NCBI GenBank assembly: GCA_015486075.1
Contig: WFSG01000005.1
Span: forward strand, 124,001-188,000
DNA length: 64,000 nt
From: Deltaproteobacteria bacterium
GTDB lineage: Bacteria; Desulfobacterota; Desulfomonilia; UBA1062
Reading direction: 5' to 3'
The notes below the pieces were generated by a model. That model was not told where the DNA came from. It saw only the letters and a list, made by a program, of their open reading frames with translations, and ran no database searches. The position numbers were made by a program, and so were the translations under genes. Numbering within the stretch: position 1 is the first letter of the stretch; the number at the start of each line of letters is the position of its first letter. Shown here in pieces: positions 35,859-46,647 of this stretch.

Positions 35859-37607
35859 ATGTTTAGTGGAGAAGAGACAAAAACAGACCAGAACACAGAG
35901 CCTCTGAAGGAGAGAAAAGAGGAGGACCAAGAAAAGAATATCGAGGCTCTTTACGAGGCAACCATGGGTAAATCCATATCCGTGGGGTCTGTAATCACCG
36001 GAAAGATTATCCATATTGGTGCTGACAATATAATGATAGATATAGGAAGAAAGATAGAAGGCCAAGCACCCATAAAGGAATTCTTGACACCCGAAGGCAA
36101 CATAGAGGTGGGTGAAGGAGACGAAGTCGAAGTTTTTGTTGAAAGGATCAATACTGCAAAGGGATTGATCAGGTTAAGTAGGGAAAAGGCAAAACGTTTA
36201 AAAATATGGGAAGATATAATACAGGCATACCAAGGAAAGACACCTCTTAAGGGAAAGGTAGTCGAAAGGGTTAAGGGTGGTTTTACGGTGGACTTGGGTA
36301 TTCCTGCATTCATGCCTGCTTCCCAGACAGAGATAAAACTACTTGGCGAAAAGGAAATGGATGCATTGATCGGCAAAGAAGTAGATGTTGATGTGATAAA
36401 GTACAACAGGCGTAAGAATAACGTAGTTGTGAGCCATAGAGAGGTGCTCGAACGGCAACGTGATGAAAGCAAGAAAAAACTTCTTTCAACCCTGAAAAAG
36501 GGAGATGTCCTAAAGGGTACTGTAAAGAATATTATGGCCTACGGCGCATTTGTGGATATAGGTGGAATAGATGGCCTGTTACACATAACCGACATGTCCT
36601 GGGGAAAGCTGAAACACCCAAGTGAAAAGGTGACCCCAGGTGATGTGATAAATGTGAAGGTTCTGGAATTTGACCCAGAGACAGAAAAGATATCTCTCGG
36701 GATGAAGCAATTGGCAGAAGATCCCTGGAAGGACATAGAGTACAGATATCCCATTGGTAAAAAGGTACATGGAAAGGTTACATCAATAACAAATTACGGG
36801 GCCTTCGTTGAGCTTGAGGAAGGTGTTGAAGGGCTTGTCCATATATCAGAGATGTTCTGGACGAAGAGATTGAGGCATCCCTCCTCTGTGGTCAAGGAGG
36901 GCCAAGAAGTAGATGTGGTTGTGCTCGGCGTAGATATTGGAAACAGACGTATCTCTCTAGGCCTGAAACAGACTTTACCCAATCCCTGGGACCTGCTTGC
37001 AGACAACTATCCACCTGGAACAATTGTTGATGCCAAGGTGAAAAATATAACCGATTTTGGGATATTCGTGAGCGTTGACGACGAGATAGATATAGATGGC
37101 CTGATACATATATCAGATATATCGTGGGACACAAAGGTAAACCTGAAAGAGCTCTTCAAGAGGGGAGATACGGTCAAGGCGAAGGTCTTAACAGTTGATC
37201 CTGAAACCGAGAAGTTCTCGCTGAGTATAAAGCAGCTTTCCCCTGATCCATGGGAAGAAGTGGCTAAGGAGTATCCTGTTGGAAGCCTGATAAAAGGTAA
37301 GGTGACGAGCATTACTGAGTTCGGTGCATTCGTGGAAATAAAGGATGGGATTGAGGGGATGATACATATATCAGAAGTAAGCAAGAATAAGATATCTTCC
37401 ATAGAAGATGTTCTAGAAGTGGGACAAGAGGTGGAAGCCCTTGTACTCAGGATCAGCCCAGAAAACAAAAAAATTGGACTTTCTATAAAGGCCCTTGAAG
37501 ATGCACATGCAAAGAAAGAGATGAAGGAAAAGGCACCTAACAAGGTAAGCGTAAACCTGGGCCATCTTATTAAGGAACAGCTCAAGGACAACAAGAGGAA
37601 AGAGTAG
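35859..37607 (+). CDS. rpsA: 30S ribosomal protein S1, six S1 domains
   Basis: mRNA-binding ribosomal protein. Six S1 repeats are visible in order, e.g. KIIHIGADNIMIDIGRK, KVVERVKGGFTVDLGI, VKNIMAYGAFVDIGGIDG, VTSITNYGAFVELEEGVEG, VKNITDFGIFVSVDDE and VTSITEFGAFVEIKDGIEG; the last four share the DGLxHIS signature, as in full-length S1. From the ATG at 35859 it has 582 residues. GGGGG lies 9-13 nt upstream and favours it over the TTG at 35844. It opens a long plus-strand run to pilD. Confidence 0.95.
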   Translation: MFSGEETKTDQNTEPLKERKEEDQEKNIEALYEATMGKSISVGSVITGKIIHIGADNIMIDIGRKIEGQAPIKEFLTPEGNIEVGEGDEVEVFVERINTAKGLIRLSREKAKRLKIWEDIIQAYQGKTPLKGKVVERVKGGFTVDLGIPAFMPASQTEIKLLGEKEMDALIGKEVDVDVIKYNRRKNNVVVSHREVLERQRDESKKKLLSTLKKGDVLKGTVKNIMAYGAFVDIGGIDGLLHITDMSWGKLKHPSEKVTPGDVINVKVLEFDPETEKISLGMKQLAEDPWKDIEYRYPIGKKVHGKVTSITNYGAFVELEEGVEGLVHISEMFWTKRLRHPSSVVKEGQEVDVVVLGVDIGNRRISLGLKQTLPNPWDLLADNYPPGTIVDAKVKNITDFGIFVSVDDEIDIDGLIHISDISWDTKVNLKELFKRGDTVKAKVLTVDPETEKFSLSIKQLSPDPWEEVAKEYPVGSLIKGKVTSITEFGAFVEIKDGIEGMIHISEVSKNKISSIEDVLEVGQEVEALVLRISPENKKIGLSIKALEDAHAKKEMKEKAPNKVSVNLGHLIKEQLKDNKRKE

Positions 37608-37616
37608 TAGGGGCTG

Positions 37617-38573
37617 ATGTGGTTACGTTTCTTGCTAGCCGCGCTGACTATCTTCTTCGCAGGGAGATACTTGAGCGATCTAGCGGACGATACCGCTGAA
37701 ATAACAGGACTGAGCAAGGGATTTATTGGGGCATTAATACTTGGGTTGATAACCTCTTTGCCCGAGCTTGTAGGTACTCTAACAGCAGTAATATTCAGGG
37801 CAAACACAGACCTAGGCGTTGGCAATATATTCGGGTCAAACCTTTTCAATATAGCTATCCTTGCACTTGCTGTCCTTGTTTTTGCAACGAGGATAAAATC
37901 AGAGGATTGGATCCACGGATCTCTCTTTACGGTTTATATGGGCATATGTGTTGGGGCTTTCATGATAATGCTTATATGCCTGTTTCATGAGCTGCATGCC
38001 AGGTGGTGGGAAGAGCTTGGCAACATAGCAGTCCTTGGATTTTTTGTGGCTGGCATGTGGTTATATTCCAGGGAAAGGCCAAAAACCGATACAGCTCATG
38101 TTAATAAAGGTCAGCACTCCCTTGCTAGGGATATGACATTTATTGTAATCTTGGGTTTCGTTGTAGTTGCTGCTGGTGTACTTTTAGCTGATTCATGTGA
38201 TGAAATAGCCAGAAACACACATATGACTTCAACGTTCGTAGGTTCCCTGTTTATGGCAATGGCAACCAGCTTTCCTGAGTTTGTCGTTACTATCCGTCTT
38301 TTAGAACAGGGGAATATACGGATGGCAATAGGGAACATATTTGGCTCAAACCTGTTCAATCTCTGTATAATAGCATTCGTAGGTCTTATATATAGAGGCA
38401 CGATATATTCAACCATAACAGGGCAACAGGTGGTGCTGCTTGCAGCCAGCATACTTATGTCAGGCACGTTTTTAATAGGCTCCACTGTAAGGGCATTGAG
38501 AAAGACTTCAATACGTCTGGACAATATCATCATCCTCGTTCTATACTTGTGTATATATTTCTGGCTGTATTGA
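37617..38573 (+). CDS. Sodium/calcium (CaCA) family antiporter
   Basis: A 318-residue polytopic membrane protein with the two inverted alpha repeats of the Na+/Ca2+ exchanger family: ITSLPELVGTL ... GNIFGSNLFNIAI in the first half and ATSFPEFVVTI ... GNIFGSNLFNLCI in the second. About ten membrane segments are expected. Exchanged ions cannot be told from sequence. Begins 9 nt after rpsA with AGGGG upstream. Confidence 0.93.
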   Translation: MWLRFLLAALTIFFAGRYLSDLADDTAEITGLSKGFIGALILGLITSLPELVGTLTAVIFRANTDLGVGNIFGSNLFNIAILALAVLVFATRIKSEDWIHGSLFTVYMGICVGAFMIMLICLFHELHARWWEELGNIAVLGFFVAGMWLYSRERPKTDTAHVNKGQHSLARDMTFIVILGFVVVAAGVLLADSCDEIARNTHMTSTFVGSLFMAMATSFPEFVVTIRLLEQGNIRMAIGNIFGSNLFNLCIIAFVGLIYRGTIYSTITGQQVVLLAASILMSGTFLIGSTVRALRKTSIRLDNIIILVLYLCIYFWLY

Positions 38574-38610
38574 TACTTTGAAGGTCCGTTCCTTAGTTGG
38601 AAAGGTAAAC

Positions 38611-39471
38611 ATGGGGAAGAAAAGACATATCCTTTTATTAATAGCCATCTGCATAGCCTTGATATGGGGTATCAAGGTCACAATCCAGAGCAGGAGTCCT
38701 GCAATAGGTATACTCTATATAAAGGGGCCTATTATTGATGCAACTGAAGCCTTGAAGACAATAGATAATTACGAAAAAGATGATGCTGTGAAGGCGGTCA
38801 TAGTACGCATTGATAGCCCTGGAGGTAAGATAGGGCCATCGCAGGAGATCTATTCAAGGCTTTTGAAATTGAATAATGAAAAACCTGTTGTAACATCCAT
38901 GTCTTCCATTGCGGCTTCTGGCGGTTACTACATAGCCTTAGCGTCAAGGTGTATTTATGCATTACCTGGCACTATAACAGGTAGCATAGGCGTTCTTATA
39001 CAGTTTGTTGACATCTCCAGGGGTCTGAAAAAGCTTGGAATAAATGCAGAGACAATCACTGGGGGCAAGTTAAAGGATGCAGGCTCGCCGTTTAGACCAC
39101 TGACAAAATCCGAGAAGTCATACTTTAAGGGTATTATAAATGATCTCCATGAACAGTTCATGGAAGTGGTTTCAAAGGGGAGAAAACTCCCAATGAAACA
39201 GGTAAGAAAACTGGCTGACGGTAGGGTATTTACTGGTAGGCAGGCAAAAAAACTGGGTCTCATAGACAGGATAGGTGGGCTAAACGATGCCATCAATGAA
39301 GCCAAGACATTGGCACATATAAGTGGCAAGGTAAGAATCATAAGGCCTGAAACAGGTAAGGGGCTCCTAGCCTACCTTATAAGACAGGTGCTGGGCAGGC
39401 CAAGCATACCTCTGAAGGAGGGCATATACTATCTCGCAAAAGGTTTTAGCATAAAATACAGTCTTAGATAG
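38611..39471 (+). CDS. sppA: Signal peptide peptidase SppA, short form
   Basis: Membrane-anchored serine protease that degrades cleaved signal peptides. From the ATG at 38611 (AAAGG 6 nt upstream) it has 286 residues; an upstream in-frame TTG at 38578 is less likely. One N-terminal membrane anchor (HILLLIAICIALIWG) is followed by the protease domain: VRIDSPGGKIGPSQEI, the nucleophile region SMSSIAASGGYYIA and TGSIGVLIQF; a GGKLKDAGSPFR segment has the catalytic lysine position of the single-domain SppA. Confidence 0.92.
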   Translation: MGKKRHILLLIAICIALIWGIKVTIQSRSPAIGILYIKGPIIDATEALKTIDNYEKDDAVKAVIVRIDSPGGKIGPSQEIYSRLLKLNNEKPVVTSMSSIAASGGYYIALASRCIYALPGTITGSIGVLIQFVDISRGLKKLGINAETITGGKLKDAGSPFRPLTKSEKSYFKGIINDLHEQFMEVVSKGRKLPMKQVRKLADGRVFTGRQAKKLGLIDRIGGLNDAINEAKTLAHISGKVRIIRPETGKGLLAYLIRQVLGRPSIPLKEGIYYLAKGFSIKYSLR

Positions 39472-39483
39472 GAGAGAGATATA

Positions 39484-40953
39484 ATGGGTGGAGACAATAT
39501 CATAGGTGAAGGGCTTACATTTGATGATGTATTGCTTATGCCCAGGAAATCCGACGTAAAGCCAGGTGATGTGGATTTGAGTACGTACCTCACTAGGGGA
39601 ATCAGGTTGAACATGCCTCTTGTGAGCGCTGCAATGGATACCGTCACCGAGGCCAATACAGCCATTGCTATGGCAAGAGAAGGAGGAATTGGTATCATTC
39701 ACAAAAACATGGATCCCAAAAGGCAGGCTCTAGAGGTAGACAAGGTAAAGAAGTCAGAGAGTGGCATGATAGTGGATCCCATAACAATGCATCCTGATCA
39801 GAAGATAGGCGAGGCATTGGCACTTATGAAACGTTACAAGATCTCTGGTGTACCAATAACGATAAAGGGTAAGCTCGTTGGTATACTTACGAACAGGGAC
39901 CTCAGGTTTGAAACAAATATGGACCTGCCCATAAAACAAGTAATGACAAAGGAGAACCTGATAACGGTTAAAGGAGAGATTACACTTGATGAAGCAAAAA
40001 AACTTCTTCATGAGTACAGGATAGAGAAATTGCCAGTGGTTGATGACAATTTTAATCTCAAGGGTCTAATCACCATCAAGGACATAGAGAAAGCAGAGAA
40101 GTTTCCTCGGGCAGCAAAGGACTCTAAGGGCCGTTTGCTAGTGGGAGGTGCAATAGGCGTGTTCCCCAATGATGAGGATAGATTCGAGACCTTAATACAG
40201 GCTGGCGTTGATGTTGTGGTAGTGGATACAGCCCACGGTCATAGTAAGTCAGTTATAGAAACCGTAAGGGCAATAAAGACATTATGGCCTTCGGTGCAGG
40301 TCATAGCCGGGAACGTGGTTACAGAGGATGCCACCCAGGACCTTATTGATGCAGGTGCTGACGGGGTAAAAGTTGGGGTTGGACCTGGTTCCATCTGTAC
40401 CACAAGGGTGGTTGCAGGAGTGGGGATGCCTCAAGTAACCGCCATAATGAGGTGTGCCCATGTTGCATCAAAGGAAGGTGTGCCAATAGTGGCAGACGGC
40501 GGGATCAAGTTTTCTGGTGACGTTACAAAGGCCATAGCAGCAGGTGCATCTACTGTAATGATCGGATCCCTGTTCGCAGGTACAGAGGAAGCACCAGGGG
40601 AGATGATACTGTACCAGGGACGTACATACAAGGCCTACCGTGGCATGGGTTCTATAGAGGCCATGCAAGAAGGTTCCAAGGACAGGTATTTCCAGGATGA
40701 AATGACTGATACTGAGAAGATGGTCCCCGAGGGCATAGTTGGTAGGGTACCTTACCGAGGGAAGGTATCTGAAAATGTATATCAGCTCCTTGGTGGCTTG
40801 CGTGCCGGAATGGGATATACAGGATGTAAGAATATAAAAGAACTCCAGGAAAATACAACGATGGTGAGGATCACTACATCAGGCCTCAAGGAATCTCATG
40901 TCCATGATGTTATAGTGGTTAAAGAAGCGCCTAACTACAAACTTGAGTTTTGA
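39484..40953 (+). CDS. guaB: Inosine-5'-monophosphate dehydrogenase
   Basis: Oxidises IMP to XMP, the committed step to GMP. The 489-residue enzyme has the barrel motifs [15 protein letters not shown] and the catalytic loop [15 protein letters not shown] with the active Cys, the flap [10 protein letters not shown], and two CBS domains inserted at about 95-215. GGAGAG precedes the ATG. Works downstream of purH in this window. Confidence 0.97.
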   Translation: MGGDNIIGEGLTFDDVLLMPRKSDVKPGDVDLSTYLTRGIRLNMPLVSAAMDTVTEANTAIAMAREGGIGIIHKNMDPKRQALEVDKVKKSESGMIVDPITMHPDQKIGEALALMKRYKISGVPITIKGKLVGILTNRDLRFETNMDLPIKQVMTKENLITVKGEITLDEAKKLLHEYRIEKLPVVDDNFNLKGLITIKDIEKAEKFPRAAKDSKGRLLVGGAIGVFPNDEDRFETLIQAGVDVVVVDTAHGHSKSVIETVRAIKTLWPSVQVIAGNVVTEDATQDLIDAGADGVKVGVGPGSICTTRVVAGVGMPQVTAIMRCAHVASKEGVPIVADGGIKFSGDVTKAIAAGASTVMIGSLFAGTEEAPGEMILYQGRTYKAYRGMGSIEAMQEGSKDRYFQDEMTDTEKMVPEGIVGRVPYRGKVSENVYQLLGGLRAGMGYTGCKNIKELQENTTMVRITTSGLKESHVHDVIVVKEAPNYKLEF

Positions 40954-40966
40954 GGATGAATTAAGC

Positions 40967-43900
40967 ATGGACTTTGTTCACCTACACTGCCACACGCAGT
41001 ACAGCTTGCTGGACGGCGCTATCAAGATAGACGATCTCATTGATACAACACTTAGGTTCGGTCAGACAGCCGTTGCCATTACCGACCATGGCGTTATGTA
41101 CGGGGCTATCGAATTCTACCATAAGGCAACAAAGGCAGGCTTGAAACCTATTATCGGGTGCGAGGTATACGTGGCTCCAGGTGATATGGAAACAAAAACC
41201 CCGATACCTGGTCTACCGAGATATTTTCATCTGGTGCTCCTCGCCATGGATTTAGATGGTTACAAGAATCTAATCAAACTTGTCTCGCTCGCAAATACAA
41301 AGGGGTTCTACCATAAGCCCAGAGTCGACAAATCAGCTTTGAAAGAATACAATTCATCTTTGATAGCCATGAGTGCCTGCCTCCAGGGAGAAATTCCTTA
41401 CTGGATATTGAGGAATGACGACAAAAGGACAATAGAGGCCCTTGATTTCTACCGTTCCACGTTCAAAGATCGTTTCTACCTCGAGATACAGTCAAACGGC
41501 CTGGCTGACCAGGAAAAGGTAAATCCCATAATAATAGAAATGGCTAAAGAATACTCTGTGCCTTTGGTGGCTACAAATGATTGCCATTATCTTATGCCTT
41601 CAGATGCAAAGGCACATGAGGTATTGCTCTGCATTCAGACACGAAAGACCATTAATGACAAGGATAGGATGAGATTTAACACTGACCAGCTGTACCTCAA
41701 GAGTCCACAGGAGATGATTGATTCATTCTCAAGCATACCAGAGGCCATAAGTAATACAAAAGATGTTGCAGACAGGTGTTTACTGGAGATACCCATGGGT
41801 AAATACCACTTTCCGGTATTTCCTTCAGAGGGAAATAACTCCCTTGAGTCTGTAATCGATGAAAAGGCCCGTAAAGGACTTGCAAAGAGGCTGGGTAATA
41901 ACATACCTCCTGAATATTCTGAAAGGCTTGAGGATGAGCTTAATATTATAAAGTCAATGGGGTTCCCAGGGTACTTCCTTATAGTTGCAGACTATATAAA
42001 TTACGCTAAGACCCACGGTATACCGGTTGGCCCTGGCAGAGGAAGTGCTGCAGGTTCACTTGTGGCATATGCCTTGGGCATAACGGATATCGATCCCATA
42101 CGCTGGGGACTCCTGTTTGAGCGTTTCCTGAACCCGGAACGCAAGAGTATGCCTGATATCGACGTGGACTTTTGCCAGGAAAGAAGGGACGAGGTTATAG
42201 AGTATGTAAAGAACAAATATGGATACCAGTATGTGGGCCAGATAACCACGTTTGGTAACATGAAGGCAAGGGCTGTTATAAGGGACGTAGGAAGGGTGCT
42301 TGGAATAAGCTATTCGGAGGTCGATAAGATAGCCAAACTCGTGCCCGATGACCCCAAGATTACCATTGAAAAGGCCTTGGAACTTGAACCAAGGCTCAGG
42401 GAGATGGTGGAAACAAACCCTGTTGTGGCAGAGCTTACGGACATAGCAAGATCACTCGAAGGGCTAAACAGGCATGCATCCGTGCATGCAGGAGGGGTTG
42501 TCATATCGGATAGATTTCCACTAACTGATCATGTGCCCGTGTACATGGATAAGAAAGGCATGCTCATAAGTCAGTATGACAAGGACTCGATTGAAAAGGT
42601 AGGCCTCATAAAATTTGACCTTCTAGGGTTAAAAACCCTTACTGTGATTCATAAGACACTTGAAATATTGAAATCAAGAGGAGAAATAGTTGACCTTACA
42701 GATCTGCCTTTGGATGACCCTTTAACCTATAAGCTTATGGGAAAGGGCGATACTGCAGGTGTATTTCAGCTTGAAAGCCATGGAATGAAGCAGATGCTCA
42801 GGCAGTTAAAACCTGAAAAGTTTGAGGATGTCATTGCTGCGGTTGCCCTGTACAGGCCGGGCCCTATGGATCTAATCCCCTCTTATATAGAGAGAAAGCA
42901 CGGCAGGGAGAAGATAGAATACCTGCACCCCATGCTTGAGCCCATACTCAAGGAGACTTACGGGATTATTATATACCAGGAACAGGTAATGCAGATAGCC
43001 CAGGTTATGGCAGGATATTCACTTGGCAAGGCCGATCTCTTGAGACGTGCCATGGGAAAAAAGAAAGTACACGAGATGGATAACCAGAGAGAGGACTTTA
43101 TAAAAGGGGCAAGGCAGAAAGGGGTGCCCGAAGATCTTGCCTTGCAGATATTTTCCCTTATGGCCAAGTTCGCCGGCTATGGTTTCAACAAATCTCATGC
43201 AGCTGCATATGCCTTGGTCGCATACCAGACCGCTTACCTTAAGGCGCATTATTTTAAGGAGTTCATGGCGGCGAATCTCACCCTAGATTTGGCTAATAAA
43301 GACAAAAAAATAAGACACCTTGCAGAGTGCAGGGTTAAAGGCATAGAGATACTTAATCCCGACATAAACGAGAGCAGATGGGAGTTCATTAGTACTTCTG
43401 GGGGCATAAGGTTTGGCCTCGGTGCGATAAAACACGTGGGTAAAGGTGCTGTTGACATGATAGTCAACGAAAGGTCTAAAAGAGGGCCTTTCAAGGACTT
43501 CCAGGATTTTATACATAGGATAAATGCAACAAGGGTGAACAAGAGAATAATGGAGTCTCTTATAAAAACCGGGTGTTTTGACAGGATATCTTCCAACAGG
43601 AGATCCTTGATGGAAGTTCTTGACGAGTTGATGGATAATGTACAGAGGTCGGCAAAGGATAGGTTTAATGGCCAGAAGACTCTATTTGATATAGAAGGCG
43701 TGACCGACAGCAAGGGCATGTATACCGAGATACCAGAGATACCTGATTGGTCTGAGGCCGAGAAACTACAAATGGAACGTGAACTGACAGAGGTCTACAT
43801 ATCCAGCCACCCTCTTCAGAGGTATAAGGATGTAATGAAGCAGATATGTACAACCAATACGAACACCATCCAAGAAACATCTGGTACTGTAGTTATTGCA

Positions 43901-44398
43901 GGTATACTCCAGGGTTTGAATACGACCAGGACAAAGAAAGGTGAAATAATGGCAAGGGCGATACTTGAGGACCTGCACGGGACTGTGCCTGTTATCTTTT
44001 TCCCAAACTGTTATACGGAGTATAATTCTGTAATCAGCAGCGTAAAGCCCATTGTTATAAAGGCGAGGGTTGGGACAAGAGAGGCGGATAACTCTAACAC
44101 TGAACAAGGCCAGATAGAATTGATTGCCCTAGAGGTGTCTCCAATAGATAATGCCACAAGCATCTCGGCAAAGGAGATACACCTAAGACTACCACCTGGT
44201 ATAGCTCCCAAGAGCATAAGGGAACTGAAGGATGTTGTATCAAAATGCAAGGGCGAATGCCCATTGTATATCGAGGTGCACACAGAGGATGCAGTAATCG
44301 AGGTTGATGTTGGCAAGGATTACATGGTGAATCCATCAAGTGAATTCATGTCAAGGGTAAAAGAAATCGTTGGCACATCAGGTGTTGAATTGAGATGA
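40967..44398 (+). CDS. dnaE: DNA polymerase III alpha subunit
   Basis: Replicative polymerase. From the ATG at 40967 (GAGGATG upstream) it has 1143 residues. The PHP domain opens it (FVHLHCHTQYSLLDGA, AITDHGVMYGAIEF), then the catalytic palm with GRGSAAGSLVAYALGIT and MPDIDVDFCQERRDEV, the fingers (NRHASVHAGGVVI), the helix-hairpin-helix (ARAGYGFNKSHAAAYA-type region AGYGFNKSHAAAYALV) and a C-terminal OB domain. The PHP histidines look complete, so it could still carry proofreading activity. A TTG at 40943 is in frame but overlaps guaB. Confidence 0.96.
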   Translation: MDFVHLHCHTQYSLLDGAIKIDDLIDTTLRFGQTAVAITDHGVMYGAIEFYHKATKAGLKPIIGCEVYVAPGDMETKTPIPGLPRYFHLVLLAMDLDGYKNLIKLVSLANTKGFYHKPRVDKSALKEYNSSLIAMSACLQGEIPYWILRNDDKRTIEALDFYRSTFKDRFYLEIQSNGLADQEKVNPIIIEMAKEYSVPLVATNDCHYLMPSDAKAHEVLLCIQTRKTINDKDRMRFNTDQLYLKSPQEMIDSFSSIPEAISNTKDVADRCLLEIPMGKYHFPVFPSEGNNSLESVIDEKARKGLAKRLGNNIPPEYSERLEDELNIIKSMGFPGYFLIVADYINYAKTHGIPVGPGRGSAAGSLVAYALGITDIDPIRWGLLFERFLNPERKSMPDIDVDFCQERRDEVIEYVKNKYGYQYVGQITTFGNMKARAVIRDVGRVLGISYSEVDKIAKLVPDDPKITIEKALELEPRLREMVETNPVVAELTDIARSLEGLNRHASVHAGGVVISDRFPLTDHVPVYMDKKGMLISQYDKDSIEKVGLIKFDLLGLKTLTVIHKTLEILKSRGEIVDLTDLPLDDPLTYKLMGKGDTAGVFQLESHGMKQMLRQLKPEKFEDVIAAVALYRPGPMDLIPSYIERKHGREKIEYLHPMLEPILKETYGIIIYQEQVMQIAQVMAGYSLGKADLLRRAMGKKKVHEMDNQREDFIKGARQKGVPEDLALQIFSLMAKFAGYGFNKSHAAAYALVAYQTAYLKAHYFKEFMAANLTLDLANKDKKIRHLAECRVKGIEILNPDINESRWEFISTSGGIRFGLGAIKHVGKGAVDMIVNERSKRGPFKDFQDFIHRINATRVNKRIMESLIKTGCFDRISSNRRSLMEVLDELMDNVQRSAKDRFNGQKTLFDIEGVTDSKGMYTEIPEIPDWSEAEKLQMERELTEVYISSHPLQRYKDVMKQICTTNTNTIQETSGTVVIAGILQGLNTTRTKKGEIMARAILEDLHGTVPVIFFPNCYTEYNSVISSVKPIVIKARVGTREADNSNTEQGQIELIALEVSPIDNATSISAKEIHLRLPPGIAPKSIRELKDVVSKCKGECPLYIEVHTEDAVIEVDVGKDYMVNPSSEFMSRVKEIVGTSGVELR

Positions 44399-45333
44399 AA
44401 GACAGGGATTCGGAAAGATTTATTGATATAGATAACGCCCTCAAAGAGCTGGAACACAGTATAGCAGAACTGACCGATGTTGATACTAGTGAGCTAAGGG
44501 AAAAGGTACAGGGACTTAGAGAGGATCTTTATCGGGGCATCTCAAGGTGGGAACAGATAGAGATTGCAAGGTCTTTCGCTAGGCCGGGGACACAGGACTT
44601 TATAGAGGGTATTTTCTCTGACTTCATGGAGGTTCATGGAGACAGGGCCTACGGAGAGGATCCAGCTATAATAGGGGGTCTTGCTATATTGGATAACATA
44701 CCCGTAGTAGTTATAGGACATAAGAAACATTCCAAAAACAAAAGGGACTACATACATCATAACTATGGCATGGCAATGCCAGCCGGGCATCGCAAGGCCA
44801 TCCGTCTCATGAAACTGGCGGAGAAATTTGCTAAGCCCGTGATCACATTCGTGGATACCCCTGGGGCATATCCTGGTCCAGAGGCTGAATCACAGGGTCA
44901 GGCCTTTAGTATAGCACAATGCATATCATCCGTTGCATCCATAAAAACCCCGGTTATAAGCTGTATTATAGGAGAGGCAGGGTCTGGAGGTGCTCTCGCT
45001 ATTGGCTTTGGTGACAGGATAATTATGCTGGAGCACGCATTTTACAGCGCTATATCTCCAGAGGGATACTCGTCCATAATCTTTGAAGACACATCCAACA
45101 GGAAAAAGGCGGCAGATGTTCTCAAAGGAACAGGCTCAGACCTGCTGGCAGCTGGTATAGTAGACTACCTAATACCTGAACCGACTGGTGGCGCTCATAA
45201 TAGTCCGCAATTAGTTATAGAGGCAACGAGCAAGGTGATAAGGTATTGCCTTAAAGAGCTTCTTTCTATAGATACGGACATGCTCCTAAAAAAGAGGGCT
45301 GAAAAGATAGAGAGTCTTTTGCCTAAGGTCTGA
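44395..45333 (+). CDS. accA: Acetyl-CoA carboxylase carboxyltransferase alpha subunit
   Basis: First step of fatty-acid synthesis. The 312 residues show PGTQDFIEGIFSDFMEVHGDRA, NYGMAMPAGHRKAIRLM, FVDTPGAYPGPEAESQGQA and GEAGSGGALAIGFGDRI, the carboxyltransferase signatures. Overlaps the dnaE stop by four bases (ATGA), a dnaE-accA order found in many Gram-negatives. accD is not in the window. Confidence 0.95.
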   Translation: MKDRDSERFIDIDNALKELEHSIAELTDVDTSELREKVQGLREDLYRGISRWEQIEIARSFARPGTQDFIEGIFSDFMEVHGDRAYGEDPAIIGGLAILDNIPVVVIGHKKHSKNKRDYIHHNYGMAMPAGHRKAIRLMKLAEKFAKPVITFVDTPGAYPGPEAESQGQAFSIAQCISSVASIKTPVISCIIGEAGSGGALAIGFGDRIIMLEHAFYSAISPEGYSSIIFEDTSNRKKAADVLKGTGSDLLAAGIVDYLIPEPTGGAHNSPQLVIEATSKVIRYCLKELLSIDTDMLLKKRAEKIESLLPKV

Positions 45334-45454
45334 AAAGGGCAAAAAATCCTTATTACGGGAATAAAATGCCTGTTTATTTTTGAAGTGAATTTACCCGATC
45401 AATCTAGTATGAAAAATGGCATTATCTTTGCTTCAAATGTCAATGGAGGTACAG

Positions 45455-45883
45455 ATGAAGATAGACCCGTATATGACCATTGGTAAGGTTTTGGACAATA
45501 ATGTAGCAACAAAGAGACCTGGAAATGCAAATGCATTCGAGGACATGTTGAAAAGTCTCGAGTCAGGGACGGCCAACAAAGTAAGCCCCGGTAATATGGT
45601 TGGCATACATCAGGGTTTGAATCCGCAGAAGATAAAACACATAAGCATAGCCGAACAGGCGCTTGACCTGCTACAGCAGTATGCAGACATGCTCTCGGAT
45701 CCGGATATCACCTTGAGGGAGATATCACCAGTGATAGATGACATGAACAAAATGAAGGCAAGCCTCAAACAGGTTAAAGACTCCCTATCTAGCGATGATG
45801 CATTAAAGGGTATAGCACAGGACATATTAACCACTATCGACTCCGAGGTAATTAAGTACACGAGAGGAGACCTTACAGTTTGA
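45455..45883 (+). CDS. Small conserved-looking unknown before pilD
   Basis: A 142-residue protein (from the ATG at 45455 with GGAGGT four bases upstream; the open frame starts earlier at 45416). No signal peptide or membrane segment. The C-terminal ~90 residues read as helical (QALDLLQQYADMLSD, SPVIDDMNKMKASLKQVKDSL), ending EVIKYTRGDLTV. I do not recognise a named family; the overall pattern (variable head, helical tail ending in RGD) resembles small deltaproteobacterial hypotheticals near motility or pilus genes, but this is a memory-based impression. The stop overlaps the pilD start, suggesting coupled translation. Confidence 0.75.
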   Translation: MKIDPYMTIGKVLDNNVATKRPGNANAFEDMLKSLESGTANKVSPGNMVGIHQGLNPQKIKHISIAEQALDLLQQYADMLSDPDITLREISPVIDDMNKMKASLKQVKDSLSSDDALKGIAQDILTTIDSEVIKYTRGDLTV

Positions 45884-46647
45884 TATGGCCAATCGCGGTT
45901 ACCTTATTTGGCCTTGTTATAGGTAGCTTCCTAAACGTTTGCATATACAGGATACCACGGGGCGAGTCTATTATAAGACCAGGTTCACACTGCCCTTTCT
46001 GTCTCAAGCCGATCAAACCTTATGATAATATCCCTTTATTGAGTTACTTTTTCCTAGGTGGTAGATGCAGGTATTGTAAGGCAAGGATATCTCCAAGATA
46101 TCCACTCGTGGAAATAACAAGTGCAATCTTTGCATTGGCTGTGCTTTACAGGTTTGGTCCTGGTCTTAGGTTTATTGTCTATTATACATTTATAAGCGCT
46201 CTACTAGTGATAACCTTTATAGATATTGACCATAAGATGATTCCAAATACAATTACTATAGGGGGTATTATTGCAGGCCTTGCACTCAACCCCTTGCTGC
46301 CAGTAACCTTAAAGGAATCTCTATTAGGTCTTATCTTGGGCTCAGGAACCCTATTGATGGTCATATATGGCTACTTCTTCATCACTGGCAGGCAGGGCAT
46401 GGGTGGAGGTGATGTGAAACTGCTGGGCATGATAGGTGTCTTTACAGGCTGGCATGGTGTTGTATTTACCTTGCTGATATCATCCCTGATAGGTTCAATC
46501 ACGGGTATTGTATGGATAATGTTAACAAACAAAGGCATGAAGGCCGCCATACCATTTGGGCCATTCCTTTCCCTTGGTGCCGTTATTTACATGTTCTGGG
46601 GTCAATACTTGATCAATGCATACATGGGTTTCATGAATGCGGGCTAG
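45880..46647 (+). CDS. pilD: Type IV prepilin peptidase
   Basis: Cleaves and N-methylates type IV pilins and type II secretion pseudopilins. The 255 residues show the N-terminal domain with the two CxxC pairs (HCPFCLKPI, CRYCKARI), then the aspartyl protease motifs FIDIDHKMIPN and GMGGGDVKLLGM, and about eight membrane segments. The start is the TTG at 45880 that overlaps the preceding stop; no ATG is nearby and IGSFLNVCIYRIPRGES confirms the N-terminus. Confidence 0.94.
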   Translation: MIWPIAVTLFGLVIGSFLNVCIYRIPRGESIIRPGSHCPFCLKPIKPYDNIPLLSYFFLGGRCRYCKARISPRYPLVEITSAIFALAVLYRFGPGLRFIVYYTFISALLVITFIDIDHKMIPNTITIGGIIAGLALNPLLPVTLKESLLGLILGSGTLLMVIYGYFFITGRQGMGGGDVKLLGMIGVFTGWHGVVFTLLISSLIGSITGIVWIMLTNKGMKAAIPFGPFLSLGAVIYMFWGQYLINAYMGFMNAG

